Shown here piece after piece: positions 1-9,375 of a DNA stretch of 64,000 bases. The DNA lies in contig NZ_FNTV01000001.1 in assembly GCF_900105965.1 (NCBI RefSeq), forward strand, positions 2,046,001 to 2,110,000, written 5' to 3'. The first letter of the stretch is position 1. Each line of letters begins with the position of its first letter. The notes below the pieces were generated by a model. It worked only from the letters and a program-made list of their open reading frames with translations. It had not been told where the DNA came from and made no database searches. Made by a program: the position numbers and the translations under genes. The DNA comes from Arthrobacter alpinus. GTDB taxonomy: Bacteria > Actinomycetota > Actinomycetes > Actinomycetales > Micrococcaceae.

Positions 1-3000
1 GGTGCCTTTAGTGCCGCATCCGGGGTCACCGTCATGCGTACATTGCCGGTGGCCTGCGCGCCGAATTTGTCCGCAATCGTGTACATCATGGTGGCGATGC
101 CGGGCTCCATGGGCGAGGTCAGGAGCAATTTCCCCTTGTCGGTGACCGTTGGCTGCATCTCCTCCGGCCCCAGGAACGCTTCCTTGACCAAGCCCAGCTG
201 TCCGCCGTCGGGGTCCGAATCATTCAACAAGACATCCAGGGCCACCTTGCGGCCCGGACGCAGGGTGATGTAGTCATCCTCGGTCACGGGCGGGTGGTTG
301 ACAGCCAGGGGCGGGGCGATGCCAACGTCAACCCTGGCCGTGGCTTCGGCGCCGAGCCGGTCACGAACCCGGTAGGTGAAGGAATCGGTCCCGGCGGAGC
401 TGCCACCTGCCGTGTAGTAGATAAAGCCGTTGCCTGTTTCGGCGGTACCCAGGCCCGGACCTTCATCAACGCCCACCAATTCCACGGAGTCTCCCTCAGG
501 GTCAATGCCATTGAGGGGCACGGCAATCCGAACCTGATCTCCGGCAATAACCCGGCCCGTGAGGTTTTTCGGGGCAGGTGGCAGGTTGTGCTCGGGATCG
601 GCCGCCACAATGGTGATGGTGACCTGGGCCGAGTTGAACTGGCCGGTGCTGTTGGCTACCTTGTACACACCCTGGACCGTCTTGGCCGTGGGCCCGGCAA
701 TAAAGCGCAGCTGATTCTGATCGGTGAACAGCTTGCCCAGTGACTCATCCGGCGATTCCACCACCACGGGAGATTTCAACACCTCACCATTAGGGTCGGT
801 GTCGTTTTCCAAAACCGGAATGCTCACCACGTCGCCAGCGCGCACAATGGCGGTATCGGGCTCCACCCGGGGTGGCATTAATTTATCCGGGGCCGGAATA
901 CGGACCACGGAGATCTCGCCCGTGGCATTCCCGGCGCCGTTCGAGATGGTGTATTTAATGCCAATCTTGTCCTTCAAACCACGGACGTCCGTCAACTTGA
1001 TGATGTTGCGCTCAATGATGGTGGCGGAGACGGGCGAGCCCGGCGGCAGTTCCACGGACTGAATGACCAGCACGCCGCCGGCAGGATCGGAGTCATTGCC
1101 CAAGACATCGACCAGGGCTGAACCACCCGAGGGCAGCATGACCAGGTCCTTGACAGCAACGGGAAGCCCCTGTGAGTCGGCGTCCACCACCTGAACACGA
1201 ATCAAACCACTGGCGCTCATGGGCCCGTTGGTGACCTGGTATTCAAGATAGACAGCCCCGGCCGCGGTGGAGGTAAAGGTGACGGTGCCATTGTCAGCGA
1301 TCTCCGAAACCGTGGCGTTGGGAGCCTTTGAAACACTGGCCAGCCGCAACTTCCCACCGGCCGGATCCTGGTCGTTCTTCAAAGGGGCAAGAACCACCGG
1401 CTGCCCCACCACTGCCTTGAAGAAATCGGCGTTGGCCACCGGCGGAACACCACCGGCAGGCAAGACGTTGACCTTGATCTTTTTCTCCGTGATGTCGCGG
1501 CCGTCGGAAACTGAGACCGTCATGGTCTTCATCCCGATGCTTTCCCCGTCATCGGTGTAGCTGAGCTCTCCGTCGGGGGTGGATTTGATGACGGCCGAGC
1601 CATCGTCTGAGACTGCACCAATGAGGTAGATGTCATCGCCGTCCGGATCGATCCAATCGGTCAGGACGTTTTGGCGCATGGTCTGGCCCTGTTCCACAAC
1701 CAGTGTGGAGTCCCGCATGGTGTGCGGCGCCGTATTTTCGCTCTCCGGAACCACACGCAAATTCACCGAAGCCTGCGAAGTGCCGCCGCGGCCGTCGTTG
1801 ACCGAATATGTGAATTGTCCGGCTCCAGCCGCCGTGTCCGGGACGGCGATCTGCAGGCCGGTTCCTTCATAAATGGAAGCTACCGCTCCCACAACAGGTT
1901 CGTCGGCGGGAGGCTCCACCGTGAGCACGTCACCGTCCGGGTCGGAGTCGTTGAACAGGACCGGCAGGATCGTGGTCCGCCCAGCCCTGACACCAAAGGA
2001 ATCTGCCACGGCTTCGGGCGAGCGGTTCGGCTTGGTTCGGTCCGGAAGGGTGTTGACCACGTTGGGGTCGGCAGAATCCTTCTCAGCGTTGTCGGCCTTC
2101 TTCAGGTCCGTTTTTAGATCGTCCCAGTTGTTGACCAGGAGCATGTTTTGGTTGACCAGCCACACATTGCCGGTGTTGACATCGTTGAGGACCACAACGT
2201 CACGGTTTTTGCGGAAAACAAATTCGGAGTTGCCTCCGGCTCGGGGGATCTCGATCAAGTCGCCGCTGCCGTTGCAGGCAAGTACGTACTTGTTTGCCCC
2301 GGACCAGGCCGCATGGACACACCCGTTCTGGACAACCGGCGCTACCGCCTTGCCGGTGCCGCCGAGCTCCAAAACCTTGGCTCCGGATCCGTCCAAGGGC
2401 TGGGTGAAGAGCGCCGTGGGAGTTTCCAACGCGGCAAAGTTGCCCTCCGCGGTTGCCTGAGCCAACAGCCCGCCCTGCGCGTTTGGAATTGTGACGGACT
2501 TGCCGCCCGGGAGGAACAGCTTCCCCGAGGATGGCGCAAAAACTACCGGCTTGCCGCCGGCAACACTGATCTGCACGTCAGGGGAACCAGCCAAGCCCTC
2601 GAGCGTCGCCCGCTCCTGGGACGCGACCTTGCCGGCGTCGTTCAGGACAATGGTCACCAGCTCCCCGGCCTCGCTGTCAACCGTATAGACCGTGTCATCG
2701 GGAGCGGTGACAGATATTGCGCTTCGCAACCCGGTCACGATGGCGGGGGAGGTCTTGTCACTGAAGCCGGGGACCGCGGCGTTGTCCATGGCCCAGACCT
2801 TGCCCGCCCCGGAATCGCTGAGGGAGACAATGTTGGTGCCCTGGGAAATCTGTTTCCCGCCACCGAGCGCCGTCTCCGATTCCAATGCCATCATGGAGGT
2901 GTTCACGGGGTTTAGCAGGGATCCGCCGTCGCCATTCATGAACACATTTCCGGCGTTTTGGACCACGTCGAACGTGGCAGTTGTTGCGGTGAACCCTCCG

Positions 3001-3215
3001 TCGAGGACCTTGGACTGGTCGTTGAGGTGGCCCACCAGGCCGTCAACCCGGTTCGTCACCCAGACGCTTCCATCGTTGAGGTCAACATCTGCGGTGGCGA
3101 AGCCCGGATACACTACTGCCCCTGTCACCACTGCCGCAGAGAGAACCATCGCTGCGGATGCGGTGACGAGTTGTTTCTTATTGGAGGATTTGGTGAAAAG
3201 ATCGCTCAACGCCAT
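1..3215 (-). CDS. Giant Ig-like-repeat envelope protein, N-terminal part (C-terminus outside window)
   Basis: An open frame reads leftward from an ATG at 3215 to the window edge without a stop, about 1,070 codons. A ribosome site (GGGGAAG and AAAGG) precedes the ATG. Residues about 1-14 are polar/basic and about 15-40 form one hydrophobic segment, suggesting an N-terminal anchor or uncleaved signal. Residues about 45-400 are rich in short beta-strand-like stretches (WVTNRVDG, VWAMDNA, VYTVDSEAGE) and resemble a propeller-like region. From about residue 420 there are seven Ig/cadherin-like repeats about 95-100 residues apart, each with an acidic loop of the type NDSDPDGD, WIDPDGDD, NDQDPAGG, NDTDPNGE or GIDPEGD, which probably binds calcium. 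Such very long proteins in Arthrobacter relatives are annotated as Ig-like or fibronectin type III proteins. The role is unknown; an extracellular structural or adhesive role is inferred. Confidence 0.85.
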   Translation of the reverse strand, partial: MALSDLFTKSSNKKQLVTASAAMVLSAAVVTGAVVYPGFATADVDLNDGSVWVTNRVDGLVGHLNDQSKVLDGGFTATTATFDVVQNAGNVFMNGDGGSLLNPVNTSMMALESETALGGGKQISQGTNIVSLSDSGAGKVWAMDNAAVPGFSDKTSPAIVTGLRSAISVTAPDDTVYTVDSEAGELVTIVLNDAGKVASQERATLEGLAGSPDVQISVAGGKPVVFAPSSGKLFLPGGKSVTIPNAQGGLLAQATAEGNFAALETPTALFTQPLDGSGAKVLELGGTGKAVAPVVQNGCVHAAWSGANKYVLACNGSGDLIEIPRAGGNSEFVFRKNRDVVVLNDVNTGNVWLVNQNMLLVNNWDDLKTDLKKADNAEKDSADPNVVNTLPDRTKPNRSPEAVADSFGVRAGRTTILPVLFNDSDPDGDVLTVEPPADEPVVGAVASIYEGTGLQIAVPDTAAGAGQFTYSVNDGRGGTSQASVNLRVVPESENTAPHTMRDSTLVVEQGQTMRQNVLTDWIDPDGDDIYLIGAVSDDGSAVIKSTPDGELSYTDDGESIGMKTMTVSVSDGRDITEKKIKVNVLPAGGVPPVANADFFKAVVGQPVVLAPLKNDQDPAGGKLRLASVSKAPNATVSEIADNGTVTFTSTAAGAVYLEYQVTNGPMSASGLIRVQVVDADSQGLPVAVKDLVMLPSGGSALVDVLGNDSDPAGGVLVIQSVELPPGSPVSATIIERNIIKLTDVRGLKDKIGIKYTISNGAGNATGEISVVRIPAPDKLMPPRVEPDTAIVRAGDVVSIPVLENDTDPNGEVLKSPVVVESPDESLGKLFTDQNQLRFIAGPTAKTVQGVYKVANSTGQFNSAQVTITIVAADPEHNLPPAPKNLTGRVIAGDQVRIAVPLNGIDPEGDSVELVGVDEGPGLGTAETGNGFIYYTAGGSSAGTDSFTYRVRDRLGAEATARVDVGIAPPLAVNHPPVTEDDYITLRPGRKVALDVLLNDSDPDGGQLGLVKEAFLGPEEMQPTVTDKGKLLLTSPMEPGIATMMYTIADKFGAQATGNVRMTVTPDAALKA

Positions 3216-3298
3216 GACAAACCTTTGCTTCCCCACAAGCCACGGAGAATCGGGTACGAACAAATACCGGGACTCTCAAATAAGTCGCCAAGCGTATC

Positions 3299-3562
3299 CT
3301 ATCGGATTGATCCAGATGATGGCCAAACAATTTCCGGTATCCACGTTGGAGCCTCCGCTCCCGCCCCTGTGAGCGCGTCACAACGGAGAAATTGATTGCC
3401 GATTCTTGTCATGGGGCACTGAGGTCCCGTGGGGACCTGGACAATTCCGCCCAATGTGCCGGGGTCCTGCATTGCCGATGCCGGTGCAGGGAGGGCGAAT
3501 GCAGTGAACAGCAGGATTGCTGCCAGGGCTGCCCATCGCGATGAACCACGATTCATAGTCAC
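3299..3562 (-). CDS. Small secreted peptide with signal sequence
   Basis: This is an 87-residue protein. Residues 4-10 carry arginines, 11-24 are hydrophobic (AALAAILLFTAFAL), and PAPASA at 25-30 is a typical signal peptidase I site. The predicted mature peptide has about 57 residues and only two cysteines (positions 49 and 61), which could form one disulfide. A GTG start at 3562 has AAAGG seven bases upstream; the ATG two codons later is the alternative. The gene lies 83 bp ahead of the giant Ig-like gene on the same strand, so the two could be co-transcribed, and it diverges from the LAL regulator. I do not recognise a family. The gene call rests on the signal peptide, the ribosome site and its position. 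Confidence 0.65.
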   Translation of the reverse strand: MTMNRGSSRWAALAAILLFTAFALPAPASAMQDPGTLGGIVQVPTGPQCPMTRIGNQFLRCDALTGAGAEAPTWIPEIVWPSSGSIR

Positions 3563-3734
3563 TGTCTTGCCTTTCGATGAACGCTCTTGCCTTTGGATGG
3601 TTTGTGAACCACTGGTTCCACACTCCTCCGCGGCAGTCCATCCGGCATCGGGATCCGATCCTGAGATTGGCCGGCAATACCCTCATTTTTCTAGCGCCCT
3701 TTCTCCCGCGCGGTGCGAAAATTGAGAGGTGGGT

Positions 3735-6635
3735 GTGGACAACCGAGTTCAGGGCGTTGACATTGTGGGCCGGGCCCAGGAGCTGGCGTTCCTTGGCGCG
3801 TTTCTCGGCAACGCCACGAAGGGGCTGGCGGGGACCCTGATCGTCTCCGGGGATGCCGGCGTCGGCAAGACAGCCCTGGTTCAGCACGCTTGCCTGTCCC
3901 CCACGTTCACCGGCCAAGTCCTGACGGGCGCAGGTTTGCCACTCTCGGCAACATCCATCCCCTTGCTGGCGCTGAGGCACGCGTTCCGTGCCGCTGATAC
4001 GTTCGACGCCGGAGGGCAGCTGGCGCTGTCATCCTCGGGCGAAGTGGCCGCCAACGTGCCCATGGTGATTGACGAATGGCTGGACGGTCTCTGCCGGCAC
4101 CACCCGGTGGTCCTGGTCATTGATGACCTGCAATGGGTGGACCAAGGCACCCTGGACGTCTTGATGTATCTCATTGCCGGTCTGGCGGCCAGACGCCTGG
4201 CCATCATCGGGACGCTGCGATCGGGCGAGGTTGGCGAACATCACCCCCTCCAACGGTGGCTCGCCGACATCCGGCGCATGCCCCGGATCGAATCGTTCAT
4301 CCTGGCCCCGCTGAATCGCCCGGACACGGAAGCCCAGTTGTCCAGCCTCCTCGGCGAGCCGCCGCATCAGTCACTTGTCCAGGACGTTTTTGACCATACG
4401 GCAGGAAATGCCTACCTCAACCGGCTGGTCATTGCCGGGCTGGAACCAACTGCCCGCCATTTGCCCGCTGCACTGCCGGCCGATTTGAAAGGCGCGGTTC
4501 TGCGCTCCTGGCGAGGCCTGTCCATGGAAGCACGGCAGCTGACCCAGCTCATGGCAGTGGGCGGACTTCCACTACCCTCAAGCGAGCTGGGTGCAATCTC
4601 TGAACTCAATGGTGGTCCACTGAATGTTCTGGCGCTGCTGCGCGAGGGCGCCGACGCCGGAATTCTCGAGTGCAGCCTGGATGGGCAACGCTGGTGGTTT
4701 CACCATCCGCTGATCACAGAAGCGCTCCAACACGGCCTCGACGGCGACGAACGCGCAAAGTGGCATGCCATCTTCGCCGCTTACACCGAATCGAAGGTGG
4801 CAGACCAAACGACCCCGGACTTTTCATCCCTGGCGGCGCTTTCAGACCATTACTACCTGTGTGGCCGTCCCGCAGATGCCTACCACTGGGCCCTGCGGGC
4901 GTGCGCTGGCACGGGATTGCCAAACGGTGCTGCAGGGCAGGTGGAACTGCTCCGACGTGCCGTTGATCTTCACAGCAAAATACCCAGGCCGGCAGAAAGC
5001 AGGTACGAGCTGTTGACGAGGCTTCGTTGGGCGGCGGAGGTCACCGGGGACCCCGAAGCTGAGCTGGAGTCAATAGAAGCGTTGCTGGCAGATATCGATT
5101 CCACGCAGCAACCGCTCGATGCCGCCGAGCTTCTGGTGCGCAGGGCGTTGCTCCAATTTTCAACGGGACGCGAATTCATTTCCCGCAGTAATTTGCTCCA
5201 GGCCGTTGAGCTGGGCGGCTCAAACAAACAAAGTTGGCAATATGCCTATGCGCTGGCCGAGTTTGCCCACGTGGGGTTGTGGAACGAGGACCCCGACGCC
5301 CCGGGCTTGGCCGCAGAGGCTCTCTCCGTGGCCAGAAATGCTGGAAACTCACGAGCCCTGTCCTTCGCCTTGACAGCTAATTCCATGGCGGCCCTGCTGG
5401 CCGGTCACCCCGATGAAGCCCGGCCGCTGGCTGCCGAGGCCGCCAACGCTGCCGCCCAGGCGAGAGACTTCTGGGCCCTGCTCCACGCCACAATATGGCA
5501 GGCGAACGCAACTGAAGCATGGTCCAGCCAGGACTTCGCCGAGTTGATGCGCGCCGGCAGGGAACTCCTATCCCAGATGGACGCCCCACACCTGTACTTG
5601 GCAAAGATGGCCGCCGATGAGGCCAGTAGTTGCCTCTCGATCGGCCGCTGGCAGGAATGCGAGGCTGCCCTGCGGGTGGCCCTGGGGGCAAACCCCGGGG
5701 CGATGGGTGACATTGCTGCCCGGCTGACGGCCACCAGGCTCGCTGCCTTGCAAGGCAGACAAGGCGAGGCAGAGGCCCATCTGGCCCGAGCTGAGGAGAT
5801 TTACTCACAGTCCTCGACGTTTAACAATCTCGACTTCGACGCCGTTCGGGCAGAGCTGCTCGTAACTGGCGGAAATCCAGCGGCGGCATTCGCCGCAGCC
5901 ATGGCCGGACTTTCCGAGGAAGGGCAGCCGCCAACCATGTGCGAATGGCTTCTTCCGCTGGCGGCTCGGGCTTTGGCCGACCAGATTCAAGAGGCCAGGG
6001 ACGAAGGCCGTGCGTTCGATTCGCTCATGGCGTCCCTGGACGATCTTGTGCTGCAATTCCCCCGCGCACTGCAGGAATCAGGCCTCACCACTGATCACTA
6101 TGACCACCAAGTTGAGGCCTTCAACTTGCTGTATCAGGCCGAGGTTGGCCGTGCCAGGAAGAGTCCAGGCAACGCGATGCTGTGGATTCGCACGGCCGAC
6201 TCCTGTGCAGCGGGGGCCTTGCGCTGGGAAGAATGCTATTGCCTGTGGCGGGCAGCTGAATCGTTGTTGATGCATGGCCATTCCCTGCGTCCGCTGGCAT
6301 CTTCCATGCTCCGCCGAGGACTCTCCCTCGCCAATGAGCTGCAGGCGCTACCGGTCCAGACCCGCCTACTCAAGCTGGCGCAAGATGCACGGATAAGCAC
6401 GCTTGGCCCGGTAGTTGATGCCCTGACAGTTGAGCCGGCCCCTCTGCCGGGCCTCACACGCCGTGAACACGAAGTTCTCGCTTTTGTCATTGCGGGACAA
6501 AGCTATGCTGAGATTGCCGAGTCACTGGTTATCAGCCAGAAAACGGTCAGCACCCACATCTCGAATCTCTTGCGCAAAACGGGCGCCTCCAACCGGATCG
6601 ATCTCACCAGGTTGGCGACCCGGCCCGATCGGTAA
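3735..6635 (+). CDS. LAL-type (large ATP-binding) LuxR family transcriptional regulator
   Basis: A protein of about 966 residues. An AAA/NB-ARC-like ATPase at the N-terminus has Walker A GDAGVGKT (residues 39-46) and Walker B VVLVIDDLQWVD (about 124-131). A long alpha-helical, TPR-like middle region (about 350-880) is rich in Ala/Leu/Glu helices. The last 65 residues are a LuxR/GerE helix-turn-helix (LTRREHEVLAFVIAG, then YAEIAESLVISQKTVSTHI). The MalT-like architecture suggests ligand-gated, ATP-dependent transcription activation. I prefer the GTG at 3735, because GAGAGG lies at ideal distance; a GTG six bases upstream is possible. The gene diverges from the secreted-peptide/Ig-protein pair, an obvious candidate target, but the ligand and regulon are unknown. 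Confidence 0.9.
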   Translation: MDNRVQGVDIVGRAQELAFLGAFLGNATKGLAGTLIVSGDAGVGKTALVQHACLSPTFTGQVLTGAGLPLSATSIPLLALRHAFRAADTFDAGGQLALSSSGEVAANVPMVIDEWLDGLCRHHPVVLVIDDLQWVDQGTLDVLMYLIAGLAARRLAIIGTLRSGEVGEHHPLQRWLADIRRMPRIESFILAPLNRPDTEAQLSSLLGEPPHQSLVQDVFDHTAGNAYLNRLVIAGLEPTARHLPAALPADLKGAVLRSWRGLSMEARQLTQLMAVGGLPLPSSELGAISELNGGPLNVLALLREGADAGILECSLDGQRWWFHHPLITEALQHGLDGDERAKWHAIFAAYTESKVADQTTPDFSSLAALSDHYYLCGRPADAYHWALRACAGTGLPNGAAGQVELLRRAVDLHSKIPRPAESRYELLTRLRWAAEVTGDPEAELESIEALLADIDSTQQPLDAAELLVRRALLQFSTGREFISRSNLLQAVELGGSNKQSWQYAYALAEFAHVGLWNEDPDAPGLAAEALSVARNAGNSRALSFALTANSMAALLAGHPDEARPLAAEAANAAAQARDFWALLHATIWQANATEAWSSQDFAELMRAGRELLSQMDAPHLYLAKMAADEASSCLSIGRWQECEAALRVALGANPGAMGDIAARLTATRLAALQGRQGEAEAHLARAEEIYSQSSTFNNLDFDAVRAELLVTGGNPAAAFAAAMAGLSEEGQPPTMCEWLLPLAARALADQIQEARDEGRAFDSLMASLDDLVLQFPRALQESGLTTDHYDHQVEAFNLLYQAEVGRARKSPGNAMLWIRTADSCAAGALRWEECYCLWRAAESLLMHGHSLRPLASSMLRRGLSLANELQALPVQTRLLKLAQDARISTLGPVVDALTVEPAPLPGLTRREHEVLAFVIAGQSYAEIAESLVISQKTVSTHISNLLRKTGASNRIDLTRLATRPDR

Positions 6636-6699
6636 ATCAGAACGGCGGCATCCGCAGCCGGGATCCGGCGTCGTGATTACTTGTGGAGACCCTTGCGGG

Positions 6700-7779
6700 T
6701 TAGTCCACAACCAGGCCCTTGCCCTTGCCGCGCTCGAGCAGCACGGGGGCAATTTCTCCGAAGCCGCGCACGTTCTCCACGGGCAGCTGGGTCAGGATGA
6801 AACGGTCATCGTTGGTCAGGGCCGACGCCGTGACCGAGTCAATGAGCACCGTGCCCGGCTCGGCGAGCGAGGTGAGGCGGGCGGCCAGGTTCACGGTGGG
6901 ACCGTAAATATCGCCCAGGCGCGAGAGGACGCGGCCCCAGACCATGGCAACACGGGCCTCAGGCAGGAAGTCGTCGGCCGCCATGGCCTCGGCCAAGGCC
7001 AAGGAAATCTGGGCACCGGCAACCGGCGTCTCGCAGTTGAACAGGACTTCATCGCCAATGGTCTTGACCAGGCGGCCACCACCGACGCTGATGATTTCGG
7101 CGCAAATATTCTCAAAACGCTGAACCAAGCGGGCCAGGGTCTTTTCATTCATGCGGCGTGAAAGCGAGGTGTAACTGACCATGTCGGCGAAGCCCACGGC
7201 ACGGGCCAGGGGCAGCGGTGCGTCGTCCTCATCGCCGTCGCGCCCCAATTCACTCGCGGCGAGACCTTCGTGCGCACGCACGGCAAGGCGTTGGATGCCG
7301 GCGTTGAGCTGCCGCCTGTAGGAGTACACCAAAAGCTCTTCCAGGGGCGCGATCAGGTTTGGCAGTTCGGAGACAACGGCGCGGCGGGCCTCGGCGTCAC
7401 TGATGCCATGCTCCGCCACCAGATCTTCAACGAGTGCCTCGATCTGCCAGACAGCCATCCTGTCAGTCATCTGACCGAATGAGCGGGTCACGGAAATGGC
7501 TGTTTCCTCTGTCAGCAGGCCCTCGCGAACCATCTTGACAACAATCCCCAGCGCCTCCTGGTCACGTGTGGTGAAGGCGACGTCGTCATCACCAAGATTG
7601 GGGAACCCCATGGCTCGCCAAATTTTGCGTGCAGAAAGGAGGGAGACACCTACACCGGCGGCCACGTCACGACGCTTGAGCGTCCGTTCGCCGCCGAGAA
7701 GTTGCGTTTCCAGGGCCCTGGTTTGGCTTCGTGTGGCAGGGCGTAGCAGCGGCTCGGGTGGATCAATTGTCTCTTCCAA
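6700..7779 (-). CDS. Class III adenylate/guanylate cyclase with N-terminal regulatory domain
   Basis: Translation from the TTG at 7779 gives 359 residues. The N-terminal half has a helix-turn-helix-like stretch (LKRRDVAAGVGVSLLSARKIW) followed by DDDVAFTTRD, the pattern of the regulatory domain found in actinobacterial cyclases such as the pH-sensing Rv1264. The C-terminal catalytic domain shows a metal-binding Asp in FADMVSYT (about residue 198), a second in KTIGDEV (about 242), and NLAARL (about 296) with the transition-state Asn and Arg. It therefore looks catalytically complete. An AGGAG sits ten bases before the TTG, inside the end of the PH-domain gene, which it overlaps by 17 bp. The frame stays open upstream, so the start is an inference. 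It is the third gene of a birA-PH-cyclase operon and probably makes cAMP. Confidence 0.85.
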   Translation of the reverse strand: MEETIDPPEPLLRPATRSQTRALETQLLGGERTLKRRDVAAGVGVSLLSARKIWRAMGFPNLGDDDVAFTTRDQEALGIVVKMVREGLLTEETAISVTRSFGQMTDRMAVWQIEALVEDLVAEHGISDAEARRAVVSELPNLIAPLEELLVYSYRRQLNAGIQRLAVRAHEGLAASELGRDGDEDDAPLPLARAVGFADMVSYTSLSRRMNEKTLARLVQRFENICAEIISVGGGRLVKTIGDEVLFNCETPVAGAQISLALAEAMAADDFLPEARVAMVWGRVLSRLGDIYGPTVNLAARLTSLAEPGTVLIDSVTASALTNDDRFILTQLPVENVRGFGEIAPVLLERGKGKGLVVD

Positions 7780-8362
7780 GCTTGCGCAGCTCCTTTTCTG
7801 TTGTGCCAACGTCACCAGAGTATCCCTCTTGCTGGGGAGTTTGCTGAATGGACGCTCGGATAGCCTTCGTCCACGCATGTTGGACTTCCCCATTAAACCT
7901 GTTAAGTGAGGGAACTTCTGCAATGGTCCGCATGGCACCCCTGTACATGTGCAGTTGCAGGTCCCCGGAACCGGCCATTCGCTGCCGCCATTTCTGCACT
8001 GGGCGCACTTCCTGGACCTGCTCAAGGACATGAATTTCACGGATGCGGCCAAACAGCCCGCGGCGCACCAAAATACGCTCATCCGTCAAGATGTAACGCG
8101 TTCCCGCCCATCGCAGCACGCGACGCACCGGGTACGCCACGAGGACGAAGAGTACAGCGGCTGCCACCAGAAAGAGGGCTGGCTCGCGCACTGCCTCGGC
8201 GCCTGAGGCCCAGCGGGAGAACGGGACTGGTTGCAAAGCGGCCATGGCAGCCGAACCGGCAAAGATCAAAACCAGCCCCACCGTGACGGGCCAAATGAGA
8301 ATTCGGGAGTGCGGACGGCAACGGATTTCTACCTGCTCCCCCTCCAAGAGCCATTTAGGCAT
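7763..8362 (-). CDS. Membrane protein with bacterial PH domain
   Basis: The ATG at 8362 gives about 199 residues and overlaps the end of birA as ATGCCTAA. An AGGG lies about seven bases upstream, whereas an ATG 15 bases earlier lacks a good ribosome site. Two hydrophobic segments occupy about residues 20-45 and 60-82. They are followed by a PH-like beta domain with the signature YILTDERILVRRGLFGRIREIHV (given here only as the core RRGLFGRIREI), as in YdbS/YdbT-type proteins. The C-terminal 40 residues are polar. Function unknown; a membrane-associated protein. Placement between biotin ligase and cyclase is seen in Arthrobacter relatives as far as I recall. Confidence 0.85.
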   Translation of the reverse strand: MPKWLLEGEQVEIRCRPHSRILIWPVTVGLVLIFAGSAAMAALQPVPFSRWASGAEAVREPALFLVAAAVLFVLVAYPVRRVLRWAGTRYILTDERILVRRGLFGRIREIHVLEQVQEVRPVQKWRQRMAGSGDLQLHMYRGAMRTIAEVPSLNRFNGEVQHAWTKAIRASIQQTPQQEGYSGDVGTTEKELRKLGRDN

Positions 8363-9302
8363 AATGCGCCCTGCCATCGGAGTCGGTACGGCGCAGGTGG
8401 ATCACATCCCCAGCGCTCACGGCATGCACCGTCCCGGCAACATCGCGCACCAGCAAGCTGCCATCGCCCTGCAGTGCCGTGGCAGTGCCCAGCAAGATGG
8501 CGCCACCGGGCAATTCCGCACGGACCTGTTGGCCCAGCGTGCCCATGAAGTTTTCCGCCAACTCCATGACGCTTGGCCCAGACTCCAAGGCTCGGCCAGC
8601 GTCCCCTCCCACAGCAACAAACTCGTGATACAAGGAGGCGAACTTATTGAGGTAGGCGGGCAGCAGGAGGTTCCGATCAAGAATATCGACGCCCTCAACC
8701 AGCAACGATGTTGCTCGTTCCGTGGGCAACTGCTCCGCGCTCAGGCTGACATTGACTCCCACCCCAACCACCACGCCGAGCCCCAGATCTGGTCCCGCCA
8801 CGGCTGCCGGCACGACTTGGGCAAGAATTCCTGCCAGTTTTCGCCCATTGACCACAACGTCGTTGGGCCACTTGAGTTCGGCGGGTATGCCTGTGAGCGC
8901 GCGAAGGGAATCACACAAGGCAATGCCGGCGAGAACTGACAACCAGCCGTAGCCTGTTGTGGCGAAGGCCGAAGGTGTTCGTCCCGCCTGCCGGGCTTGG
9001 CCACCCGGGCGGAGGAAGACGCTTGAGATCATTGCCGAACCGGCCGGAACTTCCCAGGTCCTGCCAAGGCGCCCCTTTCCTGCTGGCTGTGCGTCGGCAA
9101 TCAGCACGCTCAGGTCTGGGTAGTACTGGCGGCTGTCAGAGGCACCGGCAGCCAAGTCCGTGTTGGTTGAACCTGCCGAGGCAACTACCTCCACCCGGCC
9201 GAAAACCCCTTGCGGATGCGTCAGTGCGGCCTTGAGAAGAGGTGCTTGCAGTGGCGCCGGGTCATGGGAAGTTGGCTCATTGGGAGTTGCGGCACCAGTC
9301 AT
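8355..9302 (-). CDS. birA: Biotin--[acetyl-CoA-carboxylase] ligase
   Basis: A 315-residue protein from the ATG at 9302 (a GTG at 9371 would add 23 residues of unlikely character). It activates biotin with ATP and attaches it to the carboxyl-carrier lysine of AccA encoded at 35.8 kb. Visible motifs are GSTNTDLA near the N-terminus, the biotinyl-AMP loop GKGRLGRTW, LKWPNDVVVNGRKLAGIL, and a small C-terminal SH3-like domain. No helix-turn-helix precedes the catalytic domain, so it is a monofunctional class I ligase and not the biotin repressor. It is the first gene of the leftward operon and diverges from accD, which encodes a subunit of the likely target enzyme. Confidence 0.93.
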   Translation of the reverse strand: MTGAATPNEPTSHDPAPLQAPLLKAALTHPQGVFGRVEVVASAGSTNTDLAAGASDSRQYYPDLSVLIADAQPAGKGRLGRTWEVPAGSAMISSVFLRPGGQARQAGRTPSAFATTGYGWLSVLAGIALCDSLRALTGIPAELKWPNDVVVNGRKLAGILAQVVPAAVAGPDLGLGVVVGVGVNVSLSAEQLPTERATSLLVEGVDILDRNLLLPAYLNKFASLYHEFVAVGGDAGRALESGPSVMELAENFMGTLGQQVRAELPGGAILLGTATALQGDGSLLVRDVAGTVHAVSAGDVIHLRRTDSDGRAHYA

Positions 9303-9375
9303 GGCTACAATCTTATCGGCCGGGTGCGACACGATCCGCCTCGCCCAGAACGGCTTTGCGTATGCGCACACTTAA

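Noticed and set aside
7780..8082. Upstream extension of the cyclase
   Set aside because: It overlaps the PH-domain gene in another frame and is Cys-rich without similarity to cyclases; the TTG at 7779 has a ribosome site.
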